Source of the DNA: Stictocephala bisonia
Taxonomy: Eukaryota > Arthropoda > Insecta > Hemiptera > Membracidae
Reading direction: 5' to 3'
Length of the DNA stretch: 64,000 bases
Assembly: GCA_035578905.1 (NCBI GenBank)
Contig: JAQJVL010000002.1
Location: forward strand, 10,354,717 to 10,418,716
The translations under genes and the position numbers were made by a program. Positions 1 to 12,370 of this stretch are shown in pieces; position 1 is the first letter of the stretch, and every line of letters starts with the position of its first letter. The notes below the pieces were generated by a model. The model searched no databases and was not told where the DNA came from. It saw only the letters and a program-made list of their open reading frames with translations.

Positions 1-1865
1 TCGTGCTGCCATTGGCTAACTGTTTTTTTAGTAATCTCTCAAATGGAGAAACAGCCATTTAACCCACTCCCCCGACTCAAAATATTACGTCTTGTCACAG
101 AATGTTTCGTTTGTCTGAATATCAACCCCCGGCTGTTGACGAGTCAAGTAGTATTAAAAACAATAGTGAAATAACAGTTTAGTCTCGTAGATTATATAAA
201 TAATATAAAAAAAAAATAATAAAATATAATAAACATACAAAATGGAAAATTTTAAATCATATCCCCTCACTGCTCAAATATAAAGTGGGTAACTTAAATT
301 CATATTCATTCTCTTAAGGTATACAATTTAAATAATTTTCTCTTCTTCAGGGATATGCCTCCACAGTCGTCACTGTTAATAACAAAATCTTGGCCTTTGG
401 GGTTTGACCACGTTACTGGGCTATGTACATTATGTACAAACATTGCTGACGTTTCGGCCGCATTACAGCCAGCCATCCTCGGGGCGAGACAGACACTGTT
501 ATTTACAAAACTCGAATGAATAAATGATATGCTATCTAACTCATGATTACTGCATAAAAACACACAATGGTGCAAAAAAATGCTTTACCACTATAATGTG
601 GCCATTTAATAACAAAAACACCGGTGAAAATAAATTAATATGAGTCCAGTGTTTAAAATACAGCTGAAAACATCAACTTAATGCGAAAATATCTGTAACA
701 TTATTACTATGTTTCGAACGACGTAAATTTACTTAAATAATCATATAAAAAATTGTAAAAAATAAAACAATCAATTTGTCAGTGGCTAACTCCATTGATA
801 AGCAAATTGATCTTAAAAGATTTCAAGTCAATTCATATGTTGTGATTTTGTGGTAAAATGTCCAATTTGTGGCATTTCTAAATTAAACATTTTGAATAAA
901 TTGTAATTATATTTACGTGCACATACATTACTATTCAGTTCCTTCGCCTTAATGATTTTAGTAGAAAATTGAGGTATTAATTATCGATAAAATACAAGAT
1001 AAATTATTTACGCTAGATTAAAGAAAAACGTTCTGTACCTACCATAATTTTCAGACACTGTTTTCACCAACTTCAACTTCTTCAACTTAATGACTTACTA
1101 TGCTTAAGTTTAGTTTGACTTTTCCAACGGGTCAGTTAGTTGAATTTCTTATACGTCATTTCGAGAGCTAGAAAACTGCAAGTATGAAACTTGGCTATCC
1201 TAATTTTTAGGTTAAATAGGTTTCATTAGGTTACGTCCGCCATGTTTAACAAACAATTTTTATTAAAAAACATTATTGTAATTTGTACCTACAGAATATA
1301 TTTGAAAGTTTCTTCTACAATAACCCAACAATCCAAGTAAGCTTCAAGAAAAAAGTTAAAAAAAGAAGAGCATGAGCCCTAATCTTGATGAATTGAATAA
1401 TGAATGGAGTTAAAAAATAACAATACAACTAAAACTAAACAGCAAAGAGATATATATTACTAATATTTCTTATTGCACCAATACCTGTCACCGCTTCAAA
1501 CATATTATGCTTTTAGTATAAACTAAGATAAGCGATTGTTTCATAAAAGTGCCCATAGGTAGATACAACAGAACTCTTTCTCAGATTGTATTAATATGGT
1601 ACAGAATGAAACTGGTTGTTTTGCAGTTAACGCCCGTAAAAGTACAAAACAAGCTTCAACGAGAAACATCAAAACCACATATATTAACAGATACAAATTG
1701 CTTTCAAACCAGTTAAGATATTTTTCTATGTATGATGACTGACTAAAACAAAATAGAATAAATTGTAATTATCATTACATAATATACAAGTGATTAATTT
1801 GTAATTTCACAAATAATTATAATTTCAACCTATTCATGACAGCGTTTTAAACTACCATGTTGTTA
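1..1865. other. AT-rich stretch without a recognisable gene
   Basis: No open reading frame here has coding character. The only structured sequence is the GC-richer segment at about 430-500, listed separately. The rest is AT-rich intergenic or intronic DNA with short A and T runs. Confidence 0.6.
430..500 (-). repeat. Retroelement-like motif ending in GCCGAAACGTC
   Basis: On the minus strand this reads CGAGGATGGCTGGCTG, a short spacer, then GCGGCCGAAACGTC. A GATGG-stem-CCGAAACGT module of this kind recurs near the 3' ends of dispersed retroelements in many animals, from memory. A related module lies at 27.2 kb. The short open frame across it has no recognisable domain. The family is not determined. 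Confidence 0.35.
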
Positions 1866-3565
1866 AGTATTTCACTAAGTAATGTTCTAGACCTATATGT
1901 AAGTTGACGAAGTCGGTTGGTGTAGAGAACATGAAGGTAGACGACGTTGTCAATACATTCGTAGTTGTTGTTGTTTAGTAACTCACTAAGTAATGTTCTA
2001 GACCTATATGTAAGTTGACGAAGTCGGTCGTACTAGAGAACTTGAAGGTAGACGACGTTGTCAATACATTCGTAGTTGTTGTTGATGTTGTCTAGTATCT
2101 CACTGAGTAATGTTCTAGACCTATATGTAAGTTGACGAAGTCGGTCGTAGTAGAGAACATGAAGGTAGACGACGTTGTCAATACATTCGTAGTTGTTGTT
2201 GATGTTGTCTAGTATCTCACTGAGTAATGTTCTAGACCTATATGTAAGTTGACAAAGTCGGTCGTAGTAGAGAACATGAAGGTAGACGACGTTGTCAATA
2301 CATTCGTAGTTGTTGTTGATGTTGTCTAGTATCTCACTGAGTAATGTTCTAGACCTATATGTAAGTTGACGAAGTCGGTCGGTGTAGAGAACATGAAGGT
2401 AGACGACGTTGTCAATACATTCGTAGTTGTTGTTGATGTGTCTAGTATCTCACTGAGTAATGTTCTAGACTTATATGTAAGTTGACGAAGTCGGTCGGTG
2501 TAGAGAACATGAAGGTAGACGACGTTGTCAATACATTCTTAGTTGTTGTTTAGTATCTCACTGAGTAATGTTCTAGACCTATATGTAAGTTGACGAAGTC
2601 GGTCGTTCTAGAGAACATAAAGGTAGACGACGTTGTCAATACAATCGTAGTTGTTGTTGATGTTGTTTAGTATCTCACTAAGTGATGTTCTAGACCTATA
2701 TGTAAGTTGCCGAAGTCGGTCGTTGTAGAGAACATGAAGGTAGACGACGTTGTCAATACATTCGTAGTTGTTGTTGTCTAGTATCTCACTAAGTGATGTT
2801 CTAGACCTATATGTAAGTTGACGAAGTCGGTCGATGTAGAGAACATGAAAGTAGACGACGTTGTCAATACATTCGTAGTTGTTGTTGTTGTTGTCTAGTA
2901 TCTCACTCAGTAATGTTCTAGACCTGTATATAAGTTGACGAAGTCGGTCGGTGTAGAGAACATGAAGGTAGACGACGTTGTCAATACTCCTTTAGTAGTA
3001 GTAGTTGTTGTTGTTGTTTAGTATCTCACTAAGTGATGTTCTAGACCTATATGTAAGTAGATTATGTCGGACGGTGTAGAGTACGTGTGGATAGACAACT
3101 TTGTAAAACACTTGTAGATTGTGATGTTCAGTGTCTCACTGAGTGATGTTCTAGACCTATATGTAAGTAGACGATGTCGGTCGGTGTAGAGTACGTGTGG
3201 ATAGACCACTTTGTAAAACACTTGTAGATTGTGATGTCCAGTGTCTCACTGAGTGATGTTCTAGACCTATATGTAAGTAGACGATGTCGGTCGGTGTAGA
3301 GTACGTGTGGATAGACGACTTTGTAAATACATTTGTAGATTGTGATGTCCAGTGTCTCACTGAGTGATGTTCTAGACTTATATGTAAGTAGACGATGTCG
3401 GTCAGTGTAGAGTACGTGTGGATAGACGACTTTTGTAAATACATTTGTAGATTGTTATGTTCAGTGTCTCACTGAGTGATGTTCTAGATCCATTTGTAAG
3501 TAGACGAAGTCGGTCGGTGTAAAGTACGCGGGGATAGACGACGTTGTAAATACACTATGATAACG
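1866..3565. repeat. Satellite array, 111-117 bp unit, about 15 copies
   Basis: The landmark GTTCTAGACC starts near 1884, 1995, 2112, 2229, 2346, 2462, 2570, 2687, 2798, 2915, 3038, 3148, 3258, 3369 and 3481. Spacing is 108-123 bp, mostly 117 then 110-112. Length differences come mainly from a GTT trinucleotide run at the unit end. The first ~10 units share a GACGACGTTGTCAATAC core. The last five carry a diverged core with TAGAGTACGTGTGGATAG. Minus-strand ORFs of 67-95 codons here are by-products of the repeat. Confidence 0.95.
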
Positions 3566-4465
3566 CGTGTTTGACTTCCGTTATGTAAATACCGCAGTTG
3601 CCTAACTCACGTAACGAAGCGGAACTGTTCCGTTACAATCGTTCCTATGTTTTATCTCTTAGTTTCGCCTACTTCCTCCTCCTTTATTCACTCGTTGTTT
3701 AACAAAATTACTTGTTTCAATTGCATGGCTTGGTTACGTTTTCTAAATAGTCCGCAATGATTGACTGAGTTCCTTTATGTTAACGGTTAATTAGATCAAT
3801 TCTGGAACCGCATGTTGGTCTATTAGTCTATTATTATTGATGGTTTTCTTTAATTAAGACTGTGTACCAATTTAAGTATTGTTATGTTTGTATACTGATG
3901 TAAATTTAAAAAAAACCTATATATAATTTCGTTTATCGTCTTTCGTCTTTGTATGGTTTTGATTTTTTTCTTAAAAAAAATTTCATCGAAAACTGGGGTT
4001 TGATAAAATAGTATATTTGATTCACATTTTATTATAATTCCAACACAAAGTTGATAAATTTATCAAATATTCGTCTATTAACATTTTAATTGTTAGCTCA
4101 GCAAAATCTTTTTGAGTTTTTACTAAATTTCTATAGATTAATAGCAGTTATTTAATTAAAATCCCAATTCTATTAAGCTCTAACATAAAGGCCTTGGCAT
4201 CATACCTTTTTGGTTTTGTAATGAAATTTCATAAATATTGTTAATTTTAAGGATGTTAGTAAACCCTAATAGTTCGTGAAATTTGCCAAATAAAATGTAA
4301 AAACTGCCACTTGAAATAATATGAAGACGAATATCCTTTATATAAATAAACAACATTCCCTGAAAAACGTTCCTACCGTCACTTTTTATTGAAAGGCCCT
4401 ATTTGGAAATAATCTATTATAATAAAATGATGGTAGGCTACTTACATTCTGTAATCAGGCTTGTA
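3566..4465. other. AT-rich stretch without a recognisable gene
   Basis: Nothing identifiable as a gene. A small imperfect hairpin near 3616-3641 has inner arms CGGAAC and GTTCCG around one base, with outer GTAA and TTAC. Confidence 0.5.
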
Positions 4466-5445
4466 CAGGGTGATTGGCGCTTATTGTTTGGAATTTTACT
4501 GGGTTATTGTAAATGGTATTTGGTGTTAAAACAGTAGTTTTAGAAATTGTTTATGCAAATTGCTCATTAAATAATTTTAAAGATTTTTTTCAAAATTAGT
4601 GACTTGTGGCTAATAATATCAGTTTTCCCAAAATAATCTAAATAAAATACTCAAAATTGTGGTATATTTTTAAAGAACATTAAAGTTCCACCAAAATAAA
4701 TAGTTTTCGTTAACTTTTATTACCGTTTATTGTGGTTTAAGGTGCATGAAAGTACAACGTGTTTTACAAGTTTTTACAAGTTCACTTCTAACTGTAAGAC
4801 GAGTTTTAATTGCCAAAAAAACGAATGTGAAAGGTGTCAAACTATCTTACTAAATTCTCTTTTATTTGGTAGATTGGACTTAAAGAACATCTTTCGTTGG
4901 CTGATATAGCTTTACGTTTTTGTAACTGAAAGCAAGGGTTCCAATAAAATATTTTGCCATAATTTCAGTTACAATAACGTAAATCTATGTCAGGCAATGG
5001 AAGGTGTTCTTTAAGTCAAATGTTCCAAATAAAAGAGGGTTTATTAGGAATGTTTTTTGAGAGAATTTGACACCTTTTAAATTCGCTTTTTTGGCAATAA
5101 AAAGTCCTCTTAAAATTTCAAGAGAATTTGTAAAACGTACAAATAAATGTTGTACTTTCATGCACCTTAAACCACAATAAAAGGCAATCAATCTTAACGA
5201 AAAACAGTTTATGTCGATGGACATTTAACGCTCTTCAAGAATATATCACTCTTTTTAGTATTTTATTTAGATTTTTGTAGGAAAAACTGACTTTTTTTAG
5301 TCAAAAGTCACTAATTTTGCAAAACCCTTTAAAAACCGCTATTTAATGAGGAATTTGAATTAAAATTTCTAAAATCACAGTTTTATTCCAAATAACATGT
5401 ATATTAAGTCATTAAAATGTTAAACACTAAGTGCCAACGGCCCTG
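4466..5445. mobile_element. Foldback element (long-TIR MITE), ~980 bp
   Basis: The two halves are inverted copies. The left end reads CAGGGTGATTGGCGCTTA and the right end, reverse complemented, reads CAGGGCCGTTGGCACTTA. Homology continues through nearly the whole element: 4865-4915 matches the complement of ~4985-5035, and the shared stretch GGTTTAAGGTGCATGAAAGT occurs inverted. The arms close at 4931 and 4963 around a ~31 bp loop. No transposase is encoded, and the 79-codon minus-strand ORF at 4985-5224 lies wholly inside one arm. A clear target-site duplication was not found, so the superfamily is unassigned. Confidence 0.85.
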
Positions 5446-6265
5446 ATAAGAGAAAGCACTTTTTTTAATTTTTTTTCTAAAAGTTATTATAAACTTACTT
5501 TTAATATAATTCACATTTTAAACTAACCAAAAATACATTACCTCTCTAGGCCGTTTTGGAAAACAAGTCAAGAACCAAAATAAATCAACTACATTTCAAA
5601 TTTAAATTACGTTCTTGACAGTATGAGCTGCATATTTTTACACTATTCCAGGGCTACCTTACAACACTTAATTGGATAAAGCAAAGATAACATTCACAAA
5701 CTCAGGACGAATTTTGTTATGATTGGGGAAGCATTGTAATGAGCTCATTTTGTCGAAAGTAATGCCTGAAGGTACACATGTACGCTTGGGGTGGGGGCGC
5801 AATAAAACACAAAGCAAAACTGACAATACTAATATGTCTAAATATATGAACCATTGATCTTTTCATCAGGATAAAGCAAAGAATGTTATTAATGGTCCAT
5901 CAACAAGCTCATTATATAACCTCCCAAGGGCTCTTAAATATTTTAATTTACTTGTTCCTTCAATTAAAGAACTTTATTAGACGATTAGCGATACAGGAAT
6001 AAAATTGCAAGCATCTGGTTTATGTATACATTTTAAATCCTATCAATTCATGAAATAACATACATTAGATTTCTTTATTCACTTAAAGTCTGTAAAGTTA
6101 ACTATTTATGTAATATCAAAGACTTGTAAACCAATTCTACAAAGAAAATAAGAAGCCAAACTGGTTCGAGGTCGCTAAATAACGTCCAGTGAACTTGTAG
6201 GCGTTTAATGGCCTCTTTGGCCAATATAACATGGCCGAGTATTTTCATTACGCATTAAACAGAGC
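5446..6265. other. AT-rich stretch without a recognisable gene
   Basis: No gene, repeat array or terminal inverted repeat was recognised. A short palindrome GGCCTCTTTGGCC lies near 6210. Confidence 0.5.
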
Positions 6266-6660
6266 ATAAAAGATGAATCCCAACTCTTGCCAGGTGAAGA
6301 CGCTCCTGTCTCAATCTTCCAGGCTCCGACCGGAATCCTGCTTCAAGGTTACATCTCTTCTTTTTCTCACCCCCCTCCATCGCTCCATCTCTCTCTACAA
6401 CATCACAGTTTTTCTTTTTCTTTCCTCCTCCCCCCTACACTTTTTGCTGCTTTATGAGCACTCAACCCATTGTTGTCAGATGTAATTATTGTTTCTCGTA
6501 GCACCACTCTAGTATTTACAACAATAACTGAGCATGTGTATATACTATGTTTAGCTGCGGACGATCTCCGTGCTTTGAGCCTAGGTGCGGGGAGCAAGGG
6601 GGGTTGTCTGGTTATTTTGGAAAAGGCAGGAAAACGTTGTCTCCCCAGAGAGAACCCTTA
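6266..6660. other. GC-richer, pyrimidine-rich island
   Basis: This block stands out from its AT-rich surroundings, with long C/T tracts on the plus strand at 6355-6450 and a GC-rich part at 6550-6655. Three overlapping ORFs of 63-70 codons on both strands show no recognisable domain. It could be a regulatory island, part of an untranslated exon, or an old repeat; the sequence does not decide. Confidence 0.4.
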
Positions 6661-6679
6661 AATTATTTTTCATCATTAT

Positions 6680-7092
6680 TCAACAGTAAGATTACGATCA
6701 TATAAATATGGGCAAATATGAGTGGAGAAGATTGTGATGATTGTAGATGAACGAGTGTAGTCGTTGTTACTAGTTAAGTTCACCTGAATAGCCTAATGTC
6801 CAGGGTATCTATTGGACCTAGAGCTTTACGTAGAATCTTAACCACGTAATATTGGTCTGATTTTTAGCTAATGGCAAGCCTGATGCTCAGTTATCTACCC
6901 TACAAAACACCCAGACATTGACTACCTCCCAACACGGAAACCCCAGACTTCTCTAATAATGTCCACGCTGATAGCAACCATTGATCGGACCCCGTCAGTG
7001 TTAAGAGGACCGAGCATAGAACCTACAGCCTACAATTTCCACAACACTTTGTCTCCAAGTAGCTGGATTACAACACTGCGCCGCCAGTGCTG
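6680..7092 (-). mobile_element. SINE family 1, near full length
   Basis: On the minus strand it starts with the tRNA-like head CACTGGCGGCGCAGTG (resembling a pol III A box), followed by TAATCCAGCTACTTGG and GTGTTGTGG. The mid part contains AGAGAAGTCTGGGG and AAATCAGACCAATA. The 3' half contains CATATTTGCCCATATTTA and ends in A-rich sequence. The copies at 29.83 and 53.79 kb align over the same segments in the same order. It is non-coding and would rely on a LINE for movement. Confidence 0.75.
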
Positions 7093-7699
7093 ACTATTGA
7101 CTATGACAAAATTGACCCTATATTACTTGAAACAAATCTTTTTTCACTTTTATTGGTGCCAAACCTAATTTGTTGAAAGAATGGAATTTCATTCCCAGAC
7201 GCAAATAATTAAGAAAAAACACAAACCCACAAAAATGTTCAACCCTAATGTAAACTATTGGATACTTTTCTTTATGTCATCTTTCCTTCAATGATTTTTA
7301 CTTTACAAATCCAGAACTATACAAATTGAACAAAGCGAAATACTATTCCTTTATGATAGTTATAAAATTAACAATTCATTGGAAATTGTATAAATTTATA
7401 GTTTATTACAATTTACAATTGTACAATAAACAAAGGATGTTAATGATGTTTTAATCAATCATTAATGATCCTACGCTTATATTTTGTTTCTGTATTAATG
7501 ATTGATATTGATATTTCAACCACTAACATCTTGAACAAACTCTTTTTATTAATAGTTTCATGATTGCTATTTCCAGATAATCTGAACAATATAGAAATCA
7601 AATTTAACATTACTCAGGGCTCATAATGTTTTAGAAAGGGAAAACATAAATTAAAAGGAATTACCGAATCGATTCACAACTATTATGGTTTTAGGGATG
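7093..7699. other. AT-rich stretch without a recognisable gene
   Basis: No feature recognised. The sequence is AT-rich with clustered ATTAATGAT-like words near 7440-7510. Confidence 0.5.
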
Positions 7700-8640
7700 G
7701 AGGAGGGGTCGTACGACTTCATCATAGATACGAATTTAGCATATTCGTGCGAAAGGTAATCCCTACACTGACAGGTCTATGACGAAACTATCCTAAAGGT
7801 AGCCGTCAACAGGTGGTGGTTATATGTATCAGAGCTACTACGGTATATTAAAACGGTCACGGTATGACAAGTTGACGTATCTAATACGACTATCATCCAG
7901 CGCCTTGGACCCTGTTTCCTTGCTGGGGCCTCTGGACCAGGCTACTGGTGTACACCACAGACAGGTCTGTGACGACCCTCTAGTGAAGGAAGCCGTCTAC
8001 AGGTAGTGGTTATATGTATCAGAGCTACTACGGTATATTAAAATGGTCACGGTATGACAAGTTGACGTATCTAATACGACTATCATCCAGCGCCTTGGAC
8101 CCTGTTTCCTTGCTGGGGCCTCTGGACCAGGCTACTGGTGTACACCACAGACAGGTCTGTGACGACCCTCTAGTGAAGGAAGCCGTCAACAGGTGGTGGT
8201 TATATGTATCAGAGCTACTACGGTATATTAAAACGGTCACGGTATGACAAGTTGACGTATCTAATACGACTATCATCCAGCGCCTTGGACCCTGTTTCCT
8301 TGCTGGGGCCTCTGGACCAGGGTACTGGTGTACACCACAGACAGGTCTGTGACGACCCTCTAGTGAAGGAAGTCGTCTACAGATGGTGGTTGTATGTAGC
8401 AGAGCTACTACAGTATATTAAAACGGTCACGGTATGACAAGTTGACGTATCTAATACGACTATCATCCAGCACCTTGGACCCTGTTTCCTCGCTGGAGTC
8501 TCTGGACCAGGCTACTGGTGTACACCACAGACAGGTCTGTGACGACCCTCTAGTGAAGGTAGCCATCTACAGGTGGTGGTTATATGTAGCAGAGTTACTA
8601 CAGTATATTAAAACGGTCATGCACAGCACTACTGGTGTAC
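7700..8640. repeat. Tandem array, 190 bp unit, about 4.5 copies
   Basis: The landmark GTTGACGTATCTAATACG starts at 7871, 8061, 8251 and 8441, an exact 190 bp spacing. Copies are very similar, differing by scattered substitutions. A diverged partial unit precedes at about 7700-7860 and the last unit breaks down after 8620. The short plus-strand ORFs of 60-77 codons repeat with the unit and have no domain signature. Confidence 0.97.
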
Positions 8641-8965
8641 ACTACAGATTTAACTTCAAATATTTTTAATTCATCTCTTTTTGAAACAATTTACGACGTT
8701 AACATTTTCAACGTCATTTCAATAGCACTTGGTCGTCTCGTAGGGAGGGATGCCAGGTGAAAAGTACTCTGTTCATAACAAGATCATAACGGAGAACAAT
8801 TCAAATGCTATCCGATACACGGATGTCGAGCTAAACGTAGATACAGTAGTTTGAAGGGATGGACGACGAGCCACAAAACTGTAGGCGTGTTCTTACAGAT
8901 GGCTACTAAGTCATCACAGTAGTCCATAATTATCAGTAGAAATGTTCTTATGGTGAGACAACTAC
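8641..8965. other. Short unassigned stretch between two arrays
   Basis: No gene or repeat recognised. Composition is slightly less AT-rich than the surroundings. Confidence 0.4.
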
Positions 8966-9290
8966 ACCCAGTAGTCGTGGTGAAAGGAGGGTAGTGAATG
9001 AGAAAAGAGTTGCTGCCAGTAGTTGTGTTCGTAGGTCGTGAGTATAATCTCAGTAGTTGTGTTCGTAATAAAGCAGAGCGTGCTACCAGTTGTGATTGTA
9101 GAGAAGGAGATAAGAGTGTGCTGCCAGTAGTTGTGTTCGTAGGACGTCACTGTACTCTCAGCAGTTCTGTTCGTAGGAAAGGAGAACGTGCTACTAGCAG
9201 TTGTAGGAAGGACGATAAGAGTGTGCTAATATTAGGTGTGTTCGTAGGATGTGAGTGTATTCTCAGTGGTGTTCGTAATGTGAAAGTGGT
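8966..9290. repeat. Degenerate tandem repeat, ~107 bp unit, ~2.5-3 copies
   Basis: GCTGCCAGTAGTTGTGTTCG occurs at about 9012 and 9120, with a diverged third copy near 9224. Each unit has an internal sub-repeat, CAGTAGTTGTGTTCGTA, appearing twice. The 98-codon plus-strand ORF at 8998-9294 only reflects these repeats. Confidence 0.85.
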
Positions 9291-11101
9291 TTGAAAAAGA
9301 CTCATTGAAATTGTAAGTATTCTATTATACTTATTATGATTGTTGCTAGTTTACATAATCCATCACTGAAAAAAAAACAAATGTTGGTAAATAAATGTGT
9401 CATTCCTTGACATAACACGTTTAAACTCAGAGTATTTTCTGAGGTTTATAGAACCGATTTATCTGGCTCGAACGAAATTTTCTATATTTTGTTTTCTGAT
9501 AGGTTAATGTAAATGAATTCACTATATAATTGATCAGTAAATGAAATACCAATAACAAACATGAATTAAAAACAGAACAGATTCCTGAAAAGTAGACTAA
9601 AAGTAGGTGAATACGTGGAGTACTGGAGCTGGAGAAAAAGAGAAAGGAAAAGGGACAAAGAGTGGAGCGATGTAGGCCGACTTGTGGCAGGGAGTGTACC
9701 GGAGTCGTTCACCCCAATATGACCAGATAAACATAACATAATGAGGTTTTTTAGCTGAACCATGTATAATTTGTATATTGTACACAATGACCATCACATT
9801 CCTCACCAGGGTATAACTTACAAATTACAGGTTAGTCGAGGTTGCTCTTCTCACCGGCTGGCGCAGCACCGGCACCGCCAAACAATGGCTGCTACTCTTT
9901 TTTATTAGATCGTTATCCTCAAATCGACTCGGGTTAATTTGTTTCTAACTGTACCGATATTATAGGGGTCTATCCAAATTGTTGTTTGTCATATGTAGTC
10001 AGGTCGCTGATTTATACCCGCCATATCTGGCCGGTTAGAGGTAGAAATTATAAATCTGTTGATGACAAGAGCAAGACGTTTTTGGCCCCGTCGTTACATT
10101 TACGTCGTGTTAACGATTTCCAATGATACTTCACAAGATGAAGGTAAAATCATTTTACGACCCCATTATAACTGATTGTTTTACGAAGGAATGAGACATT
10201 TAGTGCGTTGGTGTTCACTTTATTATAAAAAATAACAGTGTTTTAATGGAAGAAATTGTATAAAATAACGCAGTCAAAATTGTTCGCATACCTGTTTTAA
10301 GTTCTTCAGCCAACTAAGCATGTTTGATTAAAAATTAATAGTATTTGTCTTCTAAGAAATATACGTGTTTACTAAGGAAAATATATTTTTGGAGGAAAAA
10401 TTTAAAATTGGTCTTAGCGAAGATGATGCAGCTAATTTGGCTTTTCTGTGTACATAAATCTTAAAGCGACCATGCGATATATTTTATTAAAATTTTTAGA
10501 ATATAGTGGACAAAAGGTACAATCCACCTTGAAGTGTAACTTAGAAAAATATATTTAAAGTGCAACTAATTATTTACAGTATATATAAACTACATATGTA
10601 CAAACATTGAATTGAAAACTGCACAACTATCTTTGGCTGAAAGAGTGGATTAATAATATATAAAAACAAAATCGCAAGGATTTATTGTAAACGAAGGAGT
10701 TGTGTGCTTTCTTTACAATTTACAAGGCGGGGCAGGCTTGATCAGTGAGGGAGGGAGAGGAGAGGAAAACACAAGGTTGTGTGTTGGTGAGGTAGGCTCT
10801 TTGATACTCCCAGCAACAGTCTCATTAAACCTAAAACTAAATTCCTATGAGAGCTCAACAACATGCTTCCCCCTCCCCCTCCCCCCCATGAACATCCTTA
10901 ATTCTCTCTCCTGTTCTCCAGCGTAAATTAATAACATTAATAGTCAACAATATTAGACATAGTCTTTGTAACTTACCAAATGTCAGACCACAAAGGAAAC
11001 GCTTTTACCTGTGAACAAAGAAATTAAATAATTTAAATCCTGTTAAATAATCAAATAAAAATGTTTTTGCGGGATAGCTTTGTTTATTGTTATCATTCAA
11101 C
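9291..11101. other. Unassigned region with two GC-richer blocks
   Basis: Mostly AT-rich. GC-richer blocks lie at 9600-9720 (purine-rich on the plus strand) and 10725-10920 (GGGAGGGAGAGGAGAGG and a C-rich CCCCCTCCCCCTCCCCCCC run). Short ORFs across them (69-74 codons) show no domain. They could be regulatory islands or fragments of untranslated exons. Confidence 0.4.
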
Positions 11102-11310
11102 CACAGAAAAAGCAACAGAGGTCGCTTTCCCACGGCCACAGTAATCGCCTCAGTGGCAGATATATAGATAGACTACAACCTATGTACATTTTTACATATC
11201 TGTTGTATAATTACTGAGTTTAACATTAAATTTTGGGGGAATGAAGAAAGGGATAGACAGTGTTAACTCGACATACAATGGACGCCACCTCTGATTCTTT
11301 CTTTAATGTG
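11102..11310 (+). mobile_element. hAT-like MITE, diverged copy
   Basis: It starts CACAGAAAAAGCAACAGAGG and continues with family landmarks: GGCCACAGTAATCGCCTCAG, then TAGACTACAACCTATGTACA. It ends with a diverged right end, CACCTCTGATTCTTTC. The middle has lost part of the usual ~260 bp. It is the first of eleven copies in this window and abuts a SINE. Confidence 0.7.
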
Positions 11311-11321
11311 CATACCACAGA

Positions 11322-11640
11322 GTTGCTTGATGGTTGCTATCGGCGTGGACACTACTAGAGAAGTCTGGGGTGTCCATGTTGGATGGTAATCATTGTGCGG
11401 ATGTTGTGTGGGTGAGATAACTGATTATCAGCTGAAAATCAGACCAGAACTACGTGGTTCGGATTCCACGTAAAGCTGTAGGTCCCTTAGTTGCCCTGGC
11501 TGTTGGGCTATTAATAAATTGTCCTTTCTGAGGAACAGTTGAACTCAGTTAGTAACCAGACTACACTCATCCACACTCATCCTACACTCATATAACCATT
11601 CATATTCGCCTTAAAATACCAACAACGTTGTGTCGGCGTA
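11322..11640 (+). mobile_element. SINE family 1, 5'-truncated copy
   Basis: Family landmarks are present in order: GTGGACACTACTAGAGAAGT, GAAAATCAGACCAGAACTAC, GATTCCACGTAAAGCTGTAG, GGGCTATTAATAAATTG, CTTTCTGAGGAACAG, several ACACTCAT words, and CATTCATATTCGCC. The tRNA-like head is missing, as expected from incomplete reverse transcription. The next copy lies tail to tail with this one, forming a long inverted repeat. Confidence 0.75.
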
Positions 11641-11654
11641 TCATATGTAAGAAT

Positions 11655-11905
11655 GTAAGATGCTGTCAGCTTGTGCAGTATTTTTGGAGTAATATGAATG
11701 ATTACTTAAGAGTAAGCTGAGTATTGATTACTTGTGTAGTCTAGTTACTAACTGAGTTCGATTTAGCTCATTTATTAATAGCCAGGGCAATTAAGGACCT
11801 ATAAGTTTTTGGGAAGCCGAACCACGTAGTATTGGTATGATTTTCAGCTACTTGAAAATCTTGATATTCAGTTATCTTGGTTACATAACACGACTGTTAT
11901 ATTGT
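11655..11905 (-). mobile_element. SINE family 1, partial inverted copy
   Basis: Read on the minus strand it contains GATAACTGAATATCAAG, AGCTGAAAATCATACCAATA, CTACGTGGTTCGG, TTGCCCTGGCTATTAATAAA and AACTCAGTTAGTAAC, matching the preceding copy in opposite orientation. The two 3' ends face each other near 11645. Confidence 0.7.
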
Positions 11906-12009
11906 ACAACAAATTTAAATATGTCGTACTTTGTGTGGTGCATAAAAATTAGTTATGAAGGACATTAGATGTAGGCCTATTTAGATTTCGTTACAGTTTA
12001 AGTAATGGA

Positions 12010-12370
12010 AGTCGAGAGTGTAAACTATGAGTGTAGTTTTGTTCATTGATATTGCTAGCCCAGTGGTCAGAGCACACGAGAAACCCACTATTCACTATTC
12101 ATGTAGAATCCTAACCACTTGGTATTTGTCTAACTTTATTCGAACTAGGTCCAATATTGGCTCTTAACATTGACCCTCTAGACTTCTCCATTGATGGTAA
12201 CTATTGAGTGGTCATATAGTAAATATTAGTCTGATTCGAATTAGACACGTTTCTTCACTCAACATTGGCTCTATAAACTGATAAATATCAGTATCAACCC
12301 ATAATTCTTTTAACATATTGTCTAATAATAGCTGGATTACAACACTACTAAACTATAGAAGGTGAGTTGG
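12010..12370 (-). mobile_element. SINE family 1, strongly diverged copy
   Basis: On the minus strand it reads TAGTGTTGTAATCCAGCTA at its head, then a recognisable GGAGAAGTCTAGAGG and a diverged GTGGTTAGGATTCTAC. It is the oldest-looking copy in the window, judging by mismatches to the other heads. Confidence 0.55.

Noticed and set aside
430..500. Hammerhead ribozyme
   Set aside because: The GAAAC part is present, but the CUGANGA core is altered (CGAGGA) and stems I and III could not be drawn convincingly.
4985..5224. 79-codon minus-strand ORF
   Set aside because: It lies entirely within one arm of the foldback element and has no domain features.
7878..8466. Resemblance of TAATACGACTATCAT to a T7 phage promoter
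   Set aside because: Only the first ten bases match TAATACGACT; the essential downstream part is absent, and it repeats only because it lies in the 190 bp unit.
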